The translations under genes and the position numbers were made by a program. The notes beneath the pieces were generated by a model. That model did not search any database. It saw only the letters and a program-made list of their open reading frames with translations, and had not been told where the DNA came from. DNA of 5,676 nucleotides from NCBI GenBank assembly GCA_027025615.1, contig JALVQM010000183.1, positions 1 to 5,676 of the forward strand. Direction: 5' to 3'. The DNA comes from Desulfobacteraceae bacterium. GTDB lineage: Bacteria > Desulfobacterota > Desulfobacteria > Desulfobacterales > Desulfosarcinaceae. This document shows positions 1 through 5,676 of the stretch, piece after piece. Within the stretch, counting starts at the first letter, position 1; each line of letters begins with the position of its first letter.

Positions 1-1913
1 GTTTCAGGATCCCATCCCAACTCTTTCCAGTACAAACGCCGCATCTTCCTGAGGTTAACCCGCCGTGCACGGTTGGCGCCCTGCTGCTGGGGAGGATCGC
101 CTAGGGCCCTTGGGCTGATGGTGATTTCTGAAGGACCAATCCCCTGACGCACATTGAACATCTGGCGCCGGGCCTGGATGCGGCTTCCGATCAGCATGTA
201 ATCTTCGGGGGTTTTATCCCACCCTGTAGCAGCGTTAAGCCACTGGAAAATCGGCAAGCGCTGGGCGCCTAAAAAGGCCCCGAAAAGACAGGCTCCGGCT
301 CCGTTAAGTACATTCATGTACCGACTACAGGCAGCGGCCATGACAGCTTTACCTTTGTCAGCCTTATATTTACTGGATTTGAAATATACCAGTCCAGGCT
401 CAGGTAGTTGTGGCAAGATGTACCAAAGCCCGAACATTTCATAGTACAGCTGGGAGCCTACAGTATGTTTTCCCGGTGAAGGCTCCAGGGCATAATGAAT
501 GGCAAACCCGGGATCGAAACGGCTGTCGTGCATGCCCAGGCTCTGCCCCCCTGCGCAAATTGCATAACGATCCGCCCCCGAGCATATCTTTTCCGCTGCC
601 CTGGCTGCCCCGTCGGCAAAAATATCACCAATGCCTTCCCGATGGACCATTTTTTCCACAAGCGCAATAATAGCCTTGGCGTTGCCCCAGGTCAGCTCCA
701 GTCCGTCGGTCTCTTTTTGGGTGAGCAATCCACGTTGAAAACATTCCAGGGCCAGGGCCACAGCGCCTCCGGCTGAAATAGTATCCATTCCGGCACGGTT
801 AAGCAGGTCATTCAGGTAAAAAATGCTGTCAGCGTCATTATTCAACAGCAGGGTACCCAGGGCTGTCGTGGTTTCATATTCAGGCCGATGAACTTCCCGT
901 CCGTTTTCAATGGGCGATTTCATCAGTCCGCCGCACCCGATGGGACAAGAATAACAAAAGTATTTGGACACCACCGGTCTGGTAATGGAATCTGGTCCTA
1001 TGGCGGCCGAAAGTTTGATTGGAAAATCCAGGTTACAACCGTCCCAGTTTTTGACCGGGGCGTCTCCCATTTCCACCGCAGCCTGATTCATGCTTACCGT
1101 CCCCCACTTGCGCAGCAATATCTTGTAAAGCAGGCCGTCGGTCATCATCTGGGCCGGCATCAGACGCATCATTGTACCCATGCGGGCCGTAAGGTCGCTT
1201 GACAAAAAGGGCGGCTGCCACTTTAGATCGAGATTACATCGCTGGCTCAGGGATTTCATTATTTGCGGCCGGGCAACGGAAACCGGTCGACTTCCGGCAA
1301 GTACCACGGCCTTGAGCTTTTTGACACCCATGACTGCACCCAGCCCCGAACGTGCCGCCAGGCGCCCACCATCGTTGGCAATACCTGAAATAAGGGAAAG
1401 GGATTCTCCAGCCGGACCTATACAAGCCACCCGGGCCCGTTTCTTTCCCTTATGGTGCGCTATCAGCCACTGTTCGGTCGCCAGGGTATCCTTTCCCCAG
1501 AGGTGGGTTGCATCCCTGATTTCGGTCCGGCTTCCATCAGCGTATAAATATACTGGCCGCTTGCTGATACCATGAAAAAATATGGCATCATAACCACATT
1601 GCTTGATTGCCGGTGAGAAATTACCACCGCAGTTGGCATCACCCCAGGTCCCTGTCAGGGGAGATTTTGCCACCACCATCCAGCGGCCGGTGAGCAGGCT
1701 GCCGGTTCCGGTTAACAGACCGGAAAGAAAGCCCAAAACATTATCAGGCCCAAGGGGATCGGCCCGGGGCGGAATATGGTCGTAAAGGTACCAGGCCCCC
1801 AGCCCCATACCAGAAAGCCAGGTCTGGTAAATCTCCGGTTCGATGGTTTGGGTTCCAACTTTTCCGGAGCTGAGATCGACCAGGAGGATTTTCCCCATGA
1901 ATCCAAAGGGCAT
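1..1913 (-). CDS. aor: Aldehyde:ferredoxin oxidoreductase (tungstopterin AOR family), 3'-partial
   Basis: Family role: cytoplasmic oxidation of aldehydes to carboxylates, or the reverse, with ferredoxin as electron partner, using a W- or Mo-bis-pterin and one [4Fe-4S] cluster. The frame is open for 637 codons without a stop and leaves the window near the C-terminus, at a GWDPET segment typical of the family's last 20-40 residues. Residues 1-210 match the AOR N-domain: ADPLGPDNVL (51-60), LTGTGSLLTGR (67-77), KSPLTGTWGDANCGGNF (83-99). R77 and N94 sit where the Pyrococcus furiosus enzyme has pterin and Mg ligands. Cluster cysteines are C320, C323, C327 (CYSCPIGC) and C542. PEYET is at 344-348. 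The two DxxGL(C/D)-type motifs read NRAGMD (372-377) and NGAGAC (537-542), both with Asn for the first Asp. The ATG at 1913 has GGAG seven bases upstream; a second in-frame ATG lies five codons in. Family certain; substrate and metal unknown. Confidence 0.95.
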   Translation of the reverse strand, partial: MPFGFMGKILLVDLSSGKVGTQTIEPEIYQTWLSGMGLGAWYLYDHIPPRADPLGPDNVLGFLSGLLTGTGSLLTGRWMVVAKSPLTGTWGDANCGGNFSPAIKQCGYDAIFFHGISKRPVYLYADGSRTEIRDATHLWGKDTLATEQWLIAHHKGKKRARVACIGPAGESLSLISGIANDGGRLAARSGLGAVMGVKKLKAVVLAGSRPVSVARPQIMKSLSQRCNLDLKWQPPFLSSDLTARMGTMMRLMPAQMMTDGLLYKILLRKWGTVSMNQAAVEMGDAPVKNWDGCNLDFPIKLSAAIGPDSITRPVVSKYFCYSCPIGCGGLMKSPIENGREVHRPEYETTTALGTLLLNNDADSIFYLNDLLNRAGMDTISAGGAVALALECFQRGLLTQKETDGLELTWGNAKAIIALVEKMVHREGIGDIFADGAARAAEKICSGADRYAICAGGQSLGMHDSRFDPGFAIHYALEPSPGKHTVGSQLYYEMFGLWYILPQLPEPGLVYFKSSKYKADKGKAVMAAACSRYMNVLNGAGACLFGAFLGAQRLPIFQWLNAATGWDKTPEDYMLIGSRIQARRQMFNVRQGIGPSEITISPRALGDPPQQQGANRARRVNLRKMRRLYWKELGWDPE

Positions 1914-1981
1914 ACTGTTACTCCGGTTTAGGCGGGTTCAAGACGATTCGTCAGTAATTTGTCAAAGCAATGATTAGTTGT

Positions 1982-1999
1982 TTAACCATATCTGGTTAA
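1982..1999. promoter_or_regulatory. Perfect 7-4-7 inverted repeat, candidate operator upstream of the AOR gene
   Basis: TTAACCA, four bases (TATC), then TGGTTAA: both 7-base arms match perfectly. It lies 69 bases upstream of the AOR start codon and 17 bases upstream of the minus-strand TTGACA hexamer, a reasonable place for a dimeric activator or repressor. There is no T-run on either side, so a terminator is unlikely. The sequence is not the FNR (TTGAT-N4-ATCAA) or CRP/HcpR (TGTGA-N6-TCACA) consensus. Binding protein unknown; the operator role is inference from symmetry and position. Confidence 0.45.
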
Positions 2000-2052
2000 G
2001 CCAGCAACAGTAAAAAGGCAATCAAATTTTTTCTTTGACCAAAGGCTCAAAT

Positions 2053-2070
2053 TTGCATACTTCTATGCCA
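2053..2070. repeat. Imperfect 7-4-7 inverted repeat
   Basis: TTGCATA, CTTC, TATGCCA: six of seven arm positions pair. It has the same 18-base geometry as the repeat at 1982-1999 but a different sequence, and starts 71 bases away. On the minus strand the same bases resemble a sigma-54 promoter (TGGCA then TGCA) but with one base too many between the GG and GC elements. It could be a weak operator for either flanking gene or chance. Confidence 0.25.
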
Positions 2071-2173
2071 GGATCGTCAGCTCATTGAATTTCAAGCGGC
2101 TCCTGCTTTGTGTATTGACCGCAGGTTGCCACTCAAAAATTGCTTCCCGGAAACAAAAAATGACAGGTGGGAT

Positions 2174-2680
2174 ATGAAAAGGGCCACTGCCATCAGCGTA
2201 TTTTTAATGGTCCTGTTTTGGGCAAACCTTGCCTTTGGCGACACTGTCCTTTTCGGTACAGTGGGACTCAAGGATTCTAAGGGCAAATTCTGTCCCGGAC
2301 AGATGATTCGGGTTTACCTTGTTCGAAATTCAATTAAGGTGCCTTACCTTGATCTTGCAAAACTTGAAAAGCTACCCCGCCTGGAACGTATTGTAGCTAT
2401 CAACAACGCCCAACTTGAATTTTTCAAAAGCTTCCGCGAAAAAGCATGCGAACCTGATTTCATTGCCGCAGAAACGGTCACCAGCCGTTACGGAACATTT
2501 ACTTTTAAGGCCATAAACCCCGGGCGCTATTTTGTTGTTGTCACCTTTCCTTCCATGATCATGGGGCGCAAAGTGGCCTGGGAAGTTGCCGTGGATTTGA
2601 CAAAATCCGCATACAATTTTGTTCACCTGCGCCCTTACAACCTGGCCCTGCCCGTTGTTGTTCGTAAAAGCTACCGTTAG
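2174..2680 (+). CDS. Exported protein of unknown function with transthyretin/CnaB-like beta-sandwich features
   Basis: A 168-residue product that I cannot assign to a named family. Residues 1-22 form a Sec signal peptide: MKR, a hydrophobic core (ATAISVFLMVLFWANLAF) and likely cleavage after AFG22 before D23, giving a mature periplasmic protein of about 146 residues. The mature part opens with a beta strand and turn (TVLFGTVGLKDSKGK, 24-38). A charged, probably helical insert follows (about 58-95). It ends with TSRYGTFTFKAINPGRYFVVV (103-123, the G-x-F-x-F...PG-x-Y pattern of carboxypeptidase-regulatory, CnaB and transthyretin-like folds) and a last strand pair (GRKVAWEVAVDLTK, 131-144). Two cysteines, C40 and C92, could form a disulfide. 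The ATG at 2174 was chosen over an upstream TTG at 2108 because an AGGTGG-type site precedes it and the signal peptide then begins at the N-terminus. It is transcribed alone. Gene real: high; fold: moderate; function: unknown. Confidence 0.85.
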   Translation: MKRATAISVFLMVLFWANLAFGDTVLFGTVGLKDSKGKFCPGQMIRVYLVRNSIKVPYLDLAKLEKLPRLERIVAINNAQLEFFKSFREKACEPDFIAAETVTSRYGTFTFKAINPGRYFVVVTFPSMIMGRKVAWEVAVDLTKSAYNFVHLRPYNLALPVVVRKSYR

Positions 2681-2778
2681 CCTGGATAAAAACAAATGTC
2701 AGGGCTGATACCATTAATGAATTACGGCACTGTTTATCTTCAGATTATTGTTATTACCAGTTCAGGTTGGAGTTTGCA
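2681..2778. other. Convergent intergenic gap, no clear terminator
   Basis: Two genes converge on these 98 bases, so a bidirectional terminator is expected. I find no GC-rich stem followed by a T-run on either strand. The only small stem is GCTA/TAGC overlapping the stop codon of the upstream gene, too weak to call. Termination may be Rho-dependent or the transcripts may overlap. Confidence 0.5.
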
Positions 2779-4155
2779 TCAGGTTCGCCCGACACCATAA
2801 AGGTTGTAACGTTTCAGCTTGCGGTAAAGGGTGGCTTCACCAATGCCCAGTAACCTGGCGGCTTTGCGCCTATGTCCACCTGTTTTGGCAAGAGCGTTTC
2901 TAATAGCTGCAATTTCGTAGTCCGCCATGGTTTCGCCCAAATTTACTTCCTGCAAAAAAGCGCTTTCCTGACAATTGGCCAACTTACGAACGGACTCAGG
3001 CAGGTGAGAAACTGTTATTGTTCCCTGCTTACAAAAAGCTACTGCACGTCTCAGGGCGTTTTCAAGTTCACGTACATTACCTGGCCAGCCATAGTTGCGC
3101 AAGCATTCCAGAGCAAGGGGGCTGCATACAAAAGAACGGTTGTCGGTAGCAAAACGATTTAAAAAATAATTGACCAACAGGGGCAAATCTTCAAGCCTTT
3201 CATCCAGGGATGGTACTTTTATACTTACCACGTTTAAACGGTAATACAAATCCTGGCGAAAACGCCCTTCGGCAACTGCTTTTTCCAAGTCCTGGTTGGT
3301 TGCAGCAGTCACCCGGATATCAACTTTGAAATGCTGGCTCGCTCCAACCGGACGAACTTCCTTTTCCTGCAGGGTACGCAGAAGACTTACTTGCATGGGA
3401 AGGGGTAATTCGCCGATTTCATCAAGAAACAACGTTCCCTCGCTGGCTGCCCTTATTAAGCCGATTGTAGATTCAACAGCACCGGTAAATGATCCTTTTA
3501 CATGGCCGAAAAGTTCACTTCCCATGGTAGATTCATTCAAGGCACCACAGTCAACCGGCACAAAAGGCTTTCCGGCACGTAAGCTGTGGGCATGAATGGC
3601 CCTGGCTACCAGTTCCTTGCCGGTTCCGGTTGCACCCCGGATCAATACAGGGGCATTGGATTTCGCCACTTGTATGATCTGGCTTTTCAAACGAAGCATT
3701 ACCGGCGAATTTCCTACAAGGTGCCTGAAATCAGCATTAAAACAATTCTCATTTTTCAGGATCTGATTCTCCATCTCCAACTGCCGGATCCGATAGCACT
3801 GATGGATTTTGGCCAGCAAAGTCTCTGCCTCGAATGGTTTCAGCAAAAAATCGATTGCCCCGAGTTTAATCGCCGCTACGGCTTCTTTTACCCCCCCCTG
3901 GCCGGTGAGCATCAAAACCTGGATTGCCGGCCTGTCTGATTTGACCTTTTTCAAAACCTCAAGGCCATTGATGTCGGGCATCTTGTAGTCAAGAATCATT
4001 GCATCAACTGCATTTGAACTGACATATTCAAGGGCGGCTGTGCCACATGATGCCACCTCGATTTTATAAGGAGTTTTGCGAAATATCCTTTTCACTGCCG
4101 CCAGCATGGCAGGCTCATCATCTACGATTAATACGGTGAACGGTCTGTTTGCCAC
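2779..4155 (-). CDS. Sigma-54 dependent response regulator, NtrC/AtoC family
   Basis: A complete 458-residue transcription activator acting on sigma-54 RNA polymerase after phosphorylation. Receiver domain (about 6-118): acidic pocket D12/D13, phosphoacceptor D56 (LDYKMPDING), T84 and K107. A short linker (about 120-140) leads to the AAA+ domain (about 145-370): Walker A GATGTGKE (174-181), GSFTGA sigma-54 contact loop (221-226), Walker B TLFLDEIGEL (241-250), arginine-finger region FRQDLYYRLNV (299-309) and WPGNVREL (357-364). The C-terminus is a Fis-type helix-turn-helix (about 411-450; KAARLLGIGEATLYRKLKRY). All three domains are full length for the family. The start is GTG at 4155: an in-frame stop lies eight codons upstream, no ATG precedes the receiver core, and AAGGA sits 12 bases before it. 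Walker A usually reads GESGTGKE and the loop GAFTGA; both variants keep the essential residues. No histidine kinase gene is adjacent, so its partner and targets are unknown. It is not specifically NtrC, ZraR or AtoC on this evidence. Confidence 0.95.
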   Translation of the reverse strand: MANRPFTVLIVDDEPAMLAAVKRIFRKTPYKIEVASCGTAALEYVSSNAVDAMILDYKMPDINGLEVLKKVKSDRPAIQVLMLTGQGGVKEAVAAIKLGAIDFLLKPFEAETLLAKIHQCYRIRQLEMENQILKNENCFNADFRHLVGNSPVMLRLKSQIIQVAKSNAPVLIRGATGTGKELVARAIHAHSLRAGKPFVPVDCGALNESTMGSELFGHVKGSFTGAVESTIGLIRAASEGTLFLDEIGELPLPMQVSLLRTLQEKEVRPVGASQHFKVDIRVTAATNQDLEKAVAEGRFRQDLYYRLNVVSIKVPSLDERLEDLPLLVNYFLNRFATDNRSFVCSPLALECLRNYGWPGNVRELENALRRAVAFCKQGTITVSHLPESVRKLANCQESAFLQEVNLGETMADYEIAAIRNALAKTGGHRRKAARLLGIGEATLYRKLKRYNLYGVGRT

Positions 4156-4239
4156 GGCTGTACGCTTTCCTTGGATTCAAAATTGTTGCTCGATTTATTA
4201 CATAGCTGCCCTGTACTGTTACTTTTTATCGGACAATTA

Positions 4240-4269
4240 TTGAAAATCTTAATATTTATGGAGCATAGG
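4240..4269 (+). promoter_or_regulatory. Weak sigma-70-like promoter candidate for the PBP4 gene
   Basis: TTGAAA (4240-4245, five of six to TTGACA) is followed after 18 bases by CATAGG (4264-4269, three of six to TATAAT). It would place transcription about 95-100 bases upstream of the start codon. The -10 match is poor, so this is only a candidate; a second possibility is TTGCAC with TAGAAG nearer the gene. Confidence 0.2.
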
Positions 4270-4271
4270 CC

Positions 4272-4291
4272 GTCAGATTGAGTCAGACAGA
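4272..4291 (+). repeat. Tandem 10-bp direct repeat, possible regulator site
   Basis: GTCAGATTGA is followed immediately by GTCAGACAGA, eight of ten bases identical and repeated at exactly one helical turn. It lies about 80-100 bases upstream of the PBP4 start codon. Direct repeats at this period are typical of tandem-binding regulators such as OmpR/PhoB-type response regulators, but a single pair can occur by chance. Confidence 0.3.
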
Positions 4292-4372
4292 CCGGTTGCA
4301 CCTGTAAGTAACAAGTGGTAGAAGCTTAATTGCTGTTTAACACTTTTCGCCATACGACTCGGAGCGCCTGAA

Positions 4373-5676
4373 ATGCCGACAACTGGCAGTGTCAAACATC
4401 AGCATAAAGCCGGATGCATCACAGGCAACTGCAAATACTTCTGTGCAAGACTTCTAATATCCGGTTTGCTATTGTTGTTTGTTTTCATACCTGTAGTGGC
4501 CCACTGCCAGGAACCTGAAAAATACCTGGCAAGTCAGGACGCGGTGATCCTGGCAAATCCGGACGGGCAGATACTCAGGTCCTGGAACGCGAACAAACCT
4601 CTGGTACCGGCTTCCATCCTGAAGCTTCTGACCGTACTGACGGTTTTCCATTACCTGGGTCCTGACTATCACTTTGCCACTGAATTCTATCTCACCCCTG
4701 AACGAGACCTGGTAATCAAGGGATATGGCGACCCTCTCCTGATTTCAGAGGTAGTCGCCCAGGCGACATCAAAGCTGGCTCAAAAAATTCCGGCCGTATC
4801 AAACCTTTTTTTAGACGATACATTTTTTGCTCAACCAATAATTGTTCCCGGCTCCGGCACTTCAAGCCAGCCTTACGACGCTCCCCTTGGAGCCCTGTGT
4901 GTCAATTTCAACACGGTCAATTTTAAAACCGAAAACGGCCATCTTGTTTCTGCCGAATCCCAGACGCCCCTGCTCCCCTTTGCCATTGAAAAAATACGGC
5001 GACAGGCCATTGGCTCCGGACGTATAACATTATCAAACAACAGTCGTGATATCCTGGCTTATGCCGGGCAGATGTTTGCTTACTTTTTAACTAAACAAGG
5101 GGTCAAAATTTCCGGAAGTATAAAAGCCAAACCGACCTTTCTCCACCTGCAAAAGCCCTGGTTTACCTTTTACAGCCCTTTCAGTATTAGTGATGCGGCT
5201 ACAAAACTTTTAACATACTCCAACAACTTCATTGCCAACCAGCTGCTGCTGGCAGCAGCCGGAAAAATTTACGGTCCGCCGGCGACCATGGACAAGGCGG
5301 TTCGACTTTTGAACAGCTATACAAAACAGGTGTGCCGCCTGAATAATGTCCAGTTGGTGGAAGGATCAGGAATTTCCCGCCAAAATCGAATTTCAGCCAT
5401 GTCCATGCTCAAGGTACTTGAGCTGTTCAGGCCTTATCACCGTCTGCTGCGCTACGATCCTGCAAAGCACCAGTTTTACAAGACCGGGACGTTAAACGGG
5501 ATCCGGACCCGTGCAGGTTTCATGCTGGACCGTAAACAGAGACTTTGGCCTTTTGTAATTATGGGCCGCAGGCAGGACCAGTTGGAACGTATTCAAAAGG
5601 CCTTAGCCAAAATTATCTCATCCGCAAACAAACCATCGCCGATACGAAATCCGCAATCCTTCAAGGAGTTAAACAA
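4373..5676 (+). CDS. dacB: D-alanyl-D-alanine carboxypeptidase/endopeptidase, peptidase S13 (PBP4 family), 3'-partial
   Basis: A low-molecular-mass penicillin-binding protein that trims or cleaves peptidoglycan peptides in the periplasm. The open frame runs 434 codons to the window edge without a stop. All three serine-transferase motifs are present: S81-I-L-K84 with the nucleophilic serine, S283-N-N285, and K370-T-G372. The S13 signature GSGISRQNR (331-339) and KGYGDPLL (116-123) support the family. An N-terminal hydrophobic segment (about 27-43, SGLLLLFVFIP) is a signal peptide or anchor after an unusually long Cys-containing leader. VAHC45 resembles a lipobox, but His before Cys is not canonical. 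SxxK and SxN are 202 residues apart against 244 in E. coli PBP4, so the inserted domains are smaller. The ATG is preceded by GGAG eight bases upstream and no other ATG lies before residue 230. By comparison with E. coli PBP4 (477 residues) few residues should be missing. It is divergent from the response regulator gene. Confidence 0.93.
   Translation, partial: MPTTGSVKHQHKAGCITGNCKYFCARLLISGLLLLFVFIPVVAHCQEPEKYLASQDAVILANPDGQILRSWNANKPLVPASILKLLTVLTVFHYLGPDYHFATEFYLTPERDLVIKGYGDPLLISEVVAQATSKLAQKIPAVSNLFLDDTFFAQPIIVPGSGTSSQPYDAPLGALCVNFNTVNFKTENGHLVSAESQTPLLPFAIEKIRRQAIGSGRITLSNNSRDILAYAGQMFAYFLTKQGVKISGSIKAKPTFLHLQKPWFTFYSPFSISDAATKLLTYSNNFIANQLLLAAAGKIYGPPATMDKAVRLLNSYTKQVCRLNNVQLVEGSGISRQNRISAMSMLKVLELFRPYHRLLRYDPAKHQFYKTGTLNGIRTRAGFMLDRKQRLWPFVIMGRRQDQLERIQKALAKIISSANKPSPIRNPQSFKELN
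5663..5668 (+). promoter_or_regulatory. Shine-Dalgarno-like AAGGAG, possibly for a gene just beyond the window
   Basis: AAGGAG lies inside the last codons of the PBP4 gene, and the window ends eight bases later. If the next bases are TG, an ATG would start at 5676 with ideal spacing and overlap or abut the PBP4 stop, indicating translational coupling. This depends on sequence not shown. Confidence 0.3.

Larger units (their letters stand above)
1914..2173. other. Divergent intergenic region between the AOR gene and the exported-protein gene
   Basis: This 260-base AT-richer stretch must hold promoters for both flanking genes. On the minus strand a perfect TTGACA hexamer (1965-1960) lies about 47 bases before the AOR start codon, but no good TATAAT-like hexamer follows at 16-18 bases. 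On the plus strand TTGACC (2035-2040) is followed only by poor -10 candidates. Two 18-base inverted repeats are listed separately. I see no small gene here: the frame entering the exported-protein gene from a TTG at 2108 lacks a good ribosome binding site and would bury the signal peptide. Confidence 0.6.
4156..4372. other. Divergent intergenic region between the response regulator and the PBP4 gene
   Basis: These 217 bases contain the upstream regions of both flanking genes. They hold one weak plus-strand sigma-70-like candidate and one tandem direct repeat, both listed separately. No GG-N10-GC sigma-54 element is visible upstream of either gene: TGG followed by TTGC at 4316-4333 has the wrong spacing. 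No RNA gene or small coding frame is convincing. Confidence 0.6.

Noticed and set aside
410..1785. Several plus-strand open frames of 60-131 codons (for example 410-670, 495-776, 888-1202, 1180-1575) and short minus-strand frames within the same span.
   Set aside because: All lie inside the intact AOR coding frame on the minus strand; their translations show no recognisable domain and no consistent ribosome binding sites. They are shadows of that gene.
2054..2070. Sigma-54 promoter-like sequence on the minus strand (TGGCA ... TGCA) upstream of the AOR gene.
   Set aside because: Eleven bases separate GG and GC, whereas sigma-54 promoters require ten; spacing is strict for this factor.
2108..2173. 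N-terminal extension of the exported-protein gene from a TTG codon.
   Set aside because: It would put 22 polar residues before a textbook signal peptide, and the ATG at 2174 has a better ribosome binding site.
2872..3939. Plus-strand frames at 2872-3162, 3296-3595 and 3586-3939.
   Set aside because: They are antisense to the well-conserved response regulator frame and have no protein-like features.
4469..4672. Minus-strand 67-codon frame.
   Set aside because: It is antisense to the signal peptide and SxxK region of the PBP4 gene, which carries all the family motifs.
5242..5259. Strong inverted repeat GCTGCTGC-TG-GCAGCAGC.
   Set aside because: It lies mid-gene, encodes a Leu-Leu-Leu-Ala-Ala-Ala helix just after the SxN motif, and has no T-run; it is explained by codon choice.
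1..5676. CRISPR arrays, insertion sequences, tRNA/rRNA genes, toxin-antitoxin or phage-defence genes.
   Set aside because: I looked on both strands and saw no regularly spaced repeats, transposase motifs, cloverleaf-like sequences or defence domains.

Overview
The window looks like chromosomal DNA of an anaerobic, Gram-negative bacterium. The best guess is a deltaproteobacterium (Desulfobacterota, sulfate-reducer type). The reasons are a tungsten/molybdenum-pterin aldehyde:ferredoxin oxidoreductase, a sigma-54 dependent response regulator, and periplasmic proteins with Sec signal peptides including a PBP4-type peptidoglycan hydrolase. The assignment is inference from gene content; there is no rRNA or other marker gene here.

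Layout. (1) 1-1913, minus strand: a long aldehyde ferredoxin oxidoreductase (AOR family) gene that runs off the left edge and lacks only its last C-terminal residues. (2) 1914-2173: a 260-base divergent intergenic region with two 18-bp inverted repeats of 7-4-7 geometry, one perfect and one imperfect. (3) 2174-2680, plus strand: a small exported protein of unknown function with a transthyretin/carboxypeptidase-regulatory-like beta-sandwich look. (4) 2681-2778: a short convergent gap with no convincing terminator. (5) 2779-4155, minus strand: a complete NtrC-family response regulator (receiver, AAA+ and Fis-type HTH) that starts with GTG and has no histidine kinase beside it. (6) 4156-4372: a divergent intergenic region with a tandem 10-bp direct repeat. 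(7) 4373 to the right edge, plus strand: a D-alanyl-D-alanine carboxypeptidase/endopeptidase of the S13 (PBP4/DacB) family. It is open at the right edge and ends just past a Shine-Dalgarno-like sequence that may serve a following gene.

The four genes alternate in strand (-,+,-,+), so none is co-transcribed with its neighbour inside the window, and nothing ties them into one pathway. The AOR oxidises aldehydes or reduces carboxylates in the cytoplasm. The regulator would switch on sigma-54 promoters, none of which is convincingly visible here. The two plus-strand genes act in the periplasm.

I do not see mobile elements, CRISPR arrays, RNA genes or a clearly new multi-gene system. The points most worth a second look are the uncharacterised exported protein, the perfect palindrome in front of the AOR gene, the AOR cofactor-motif substitutions and the unpaired sigma-54 regulator.
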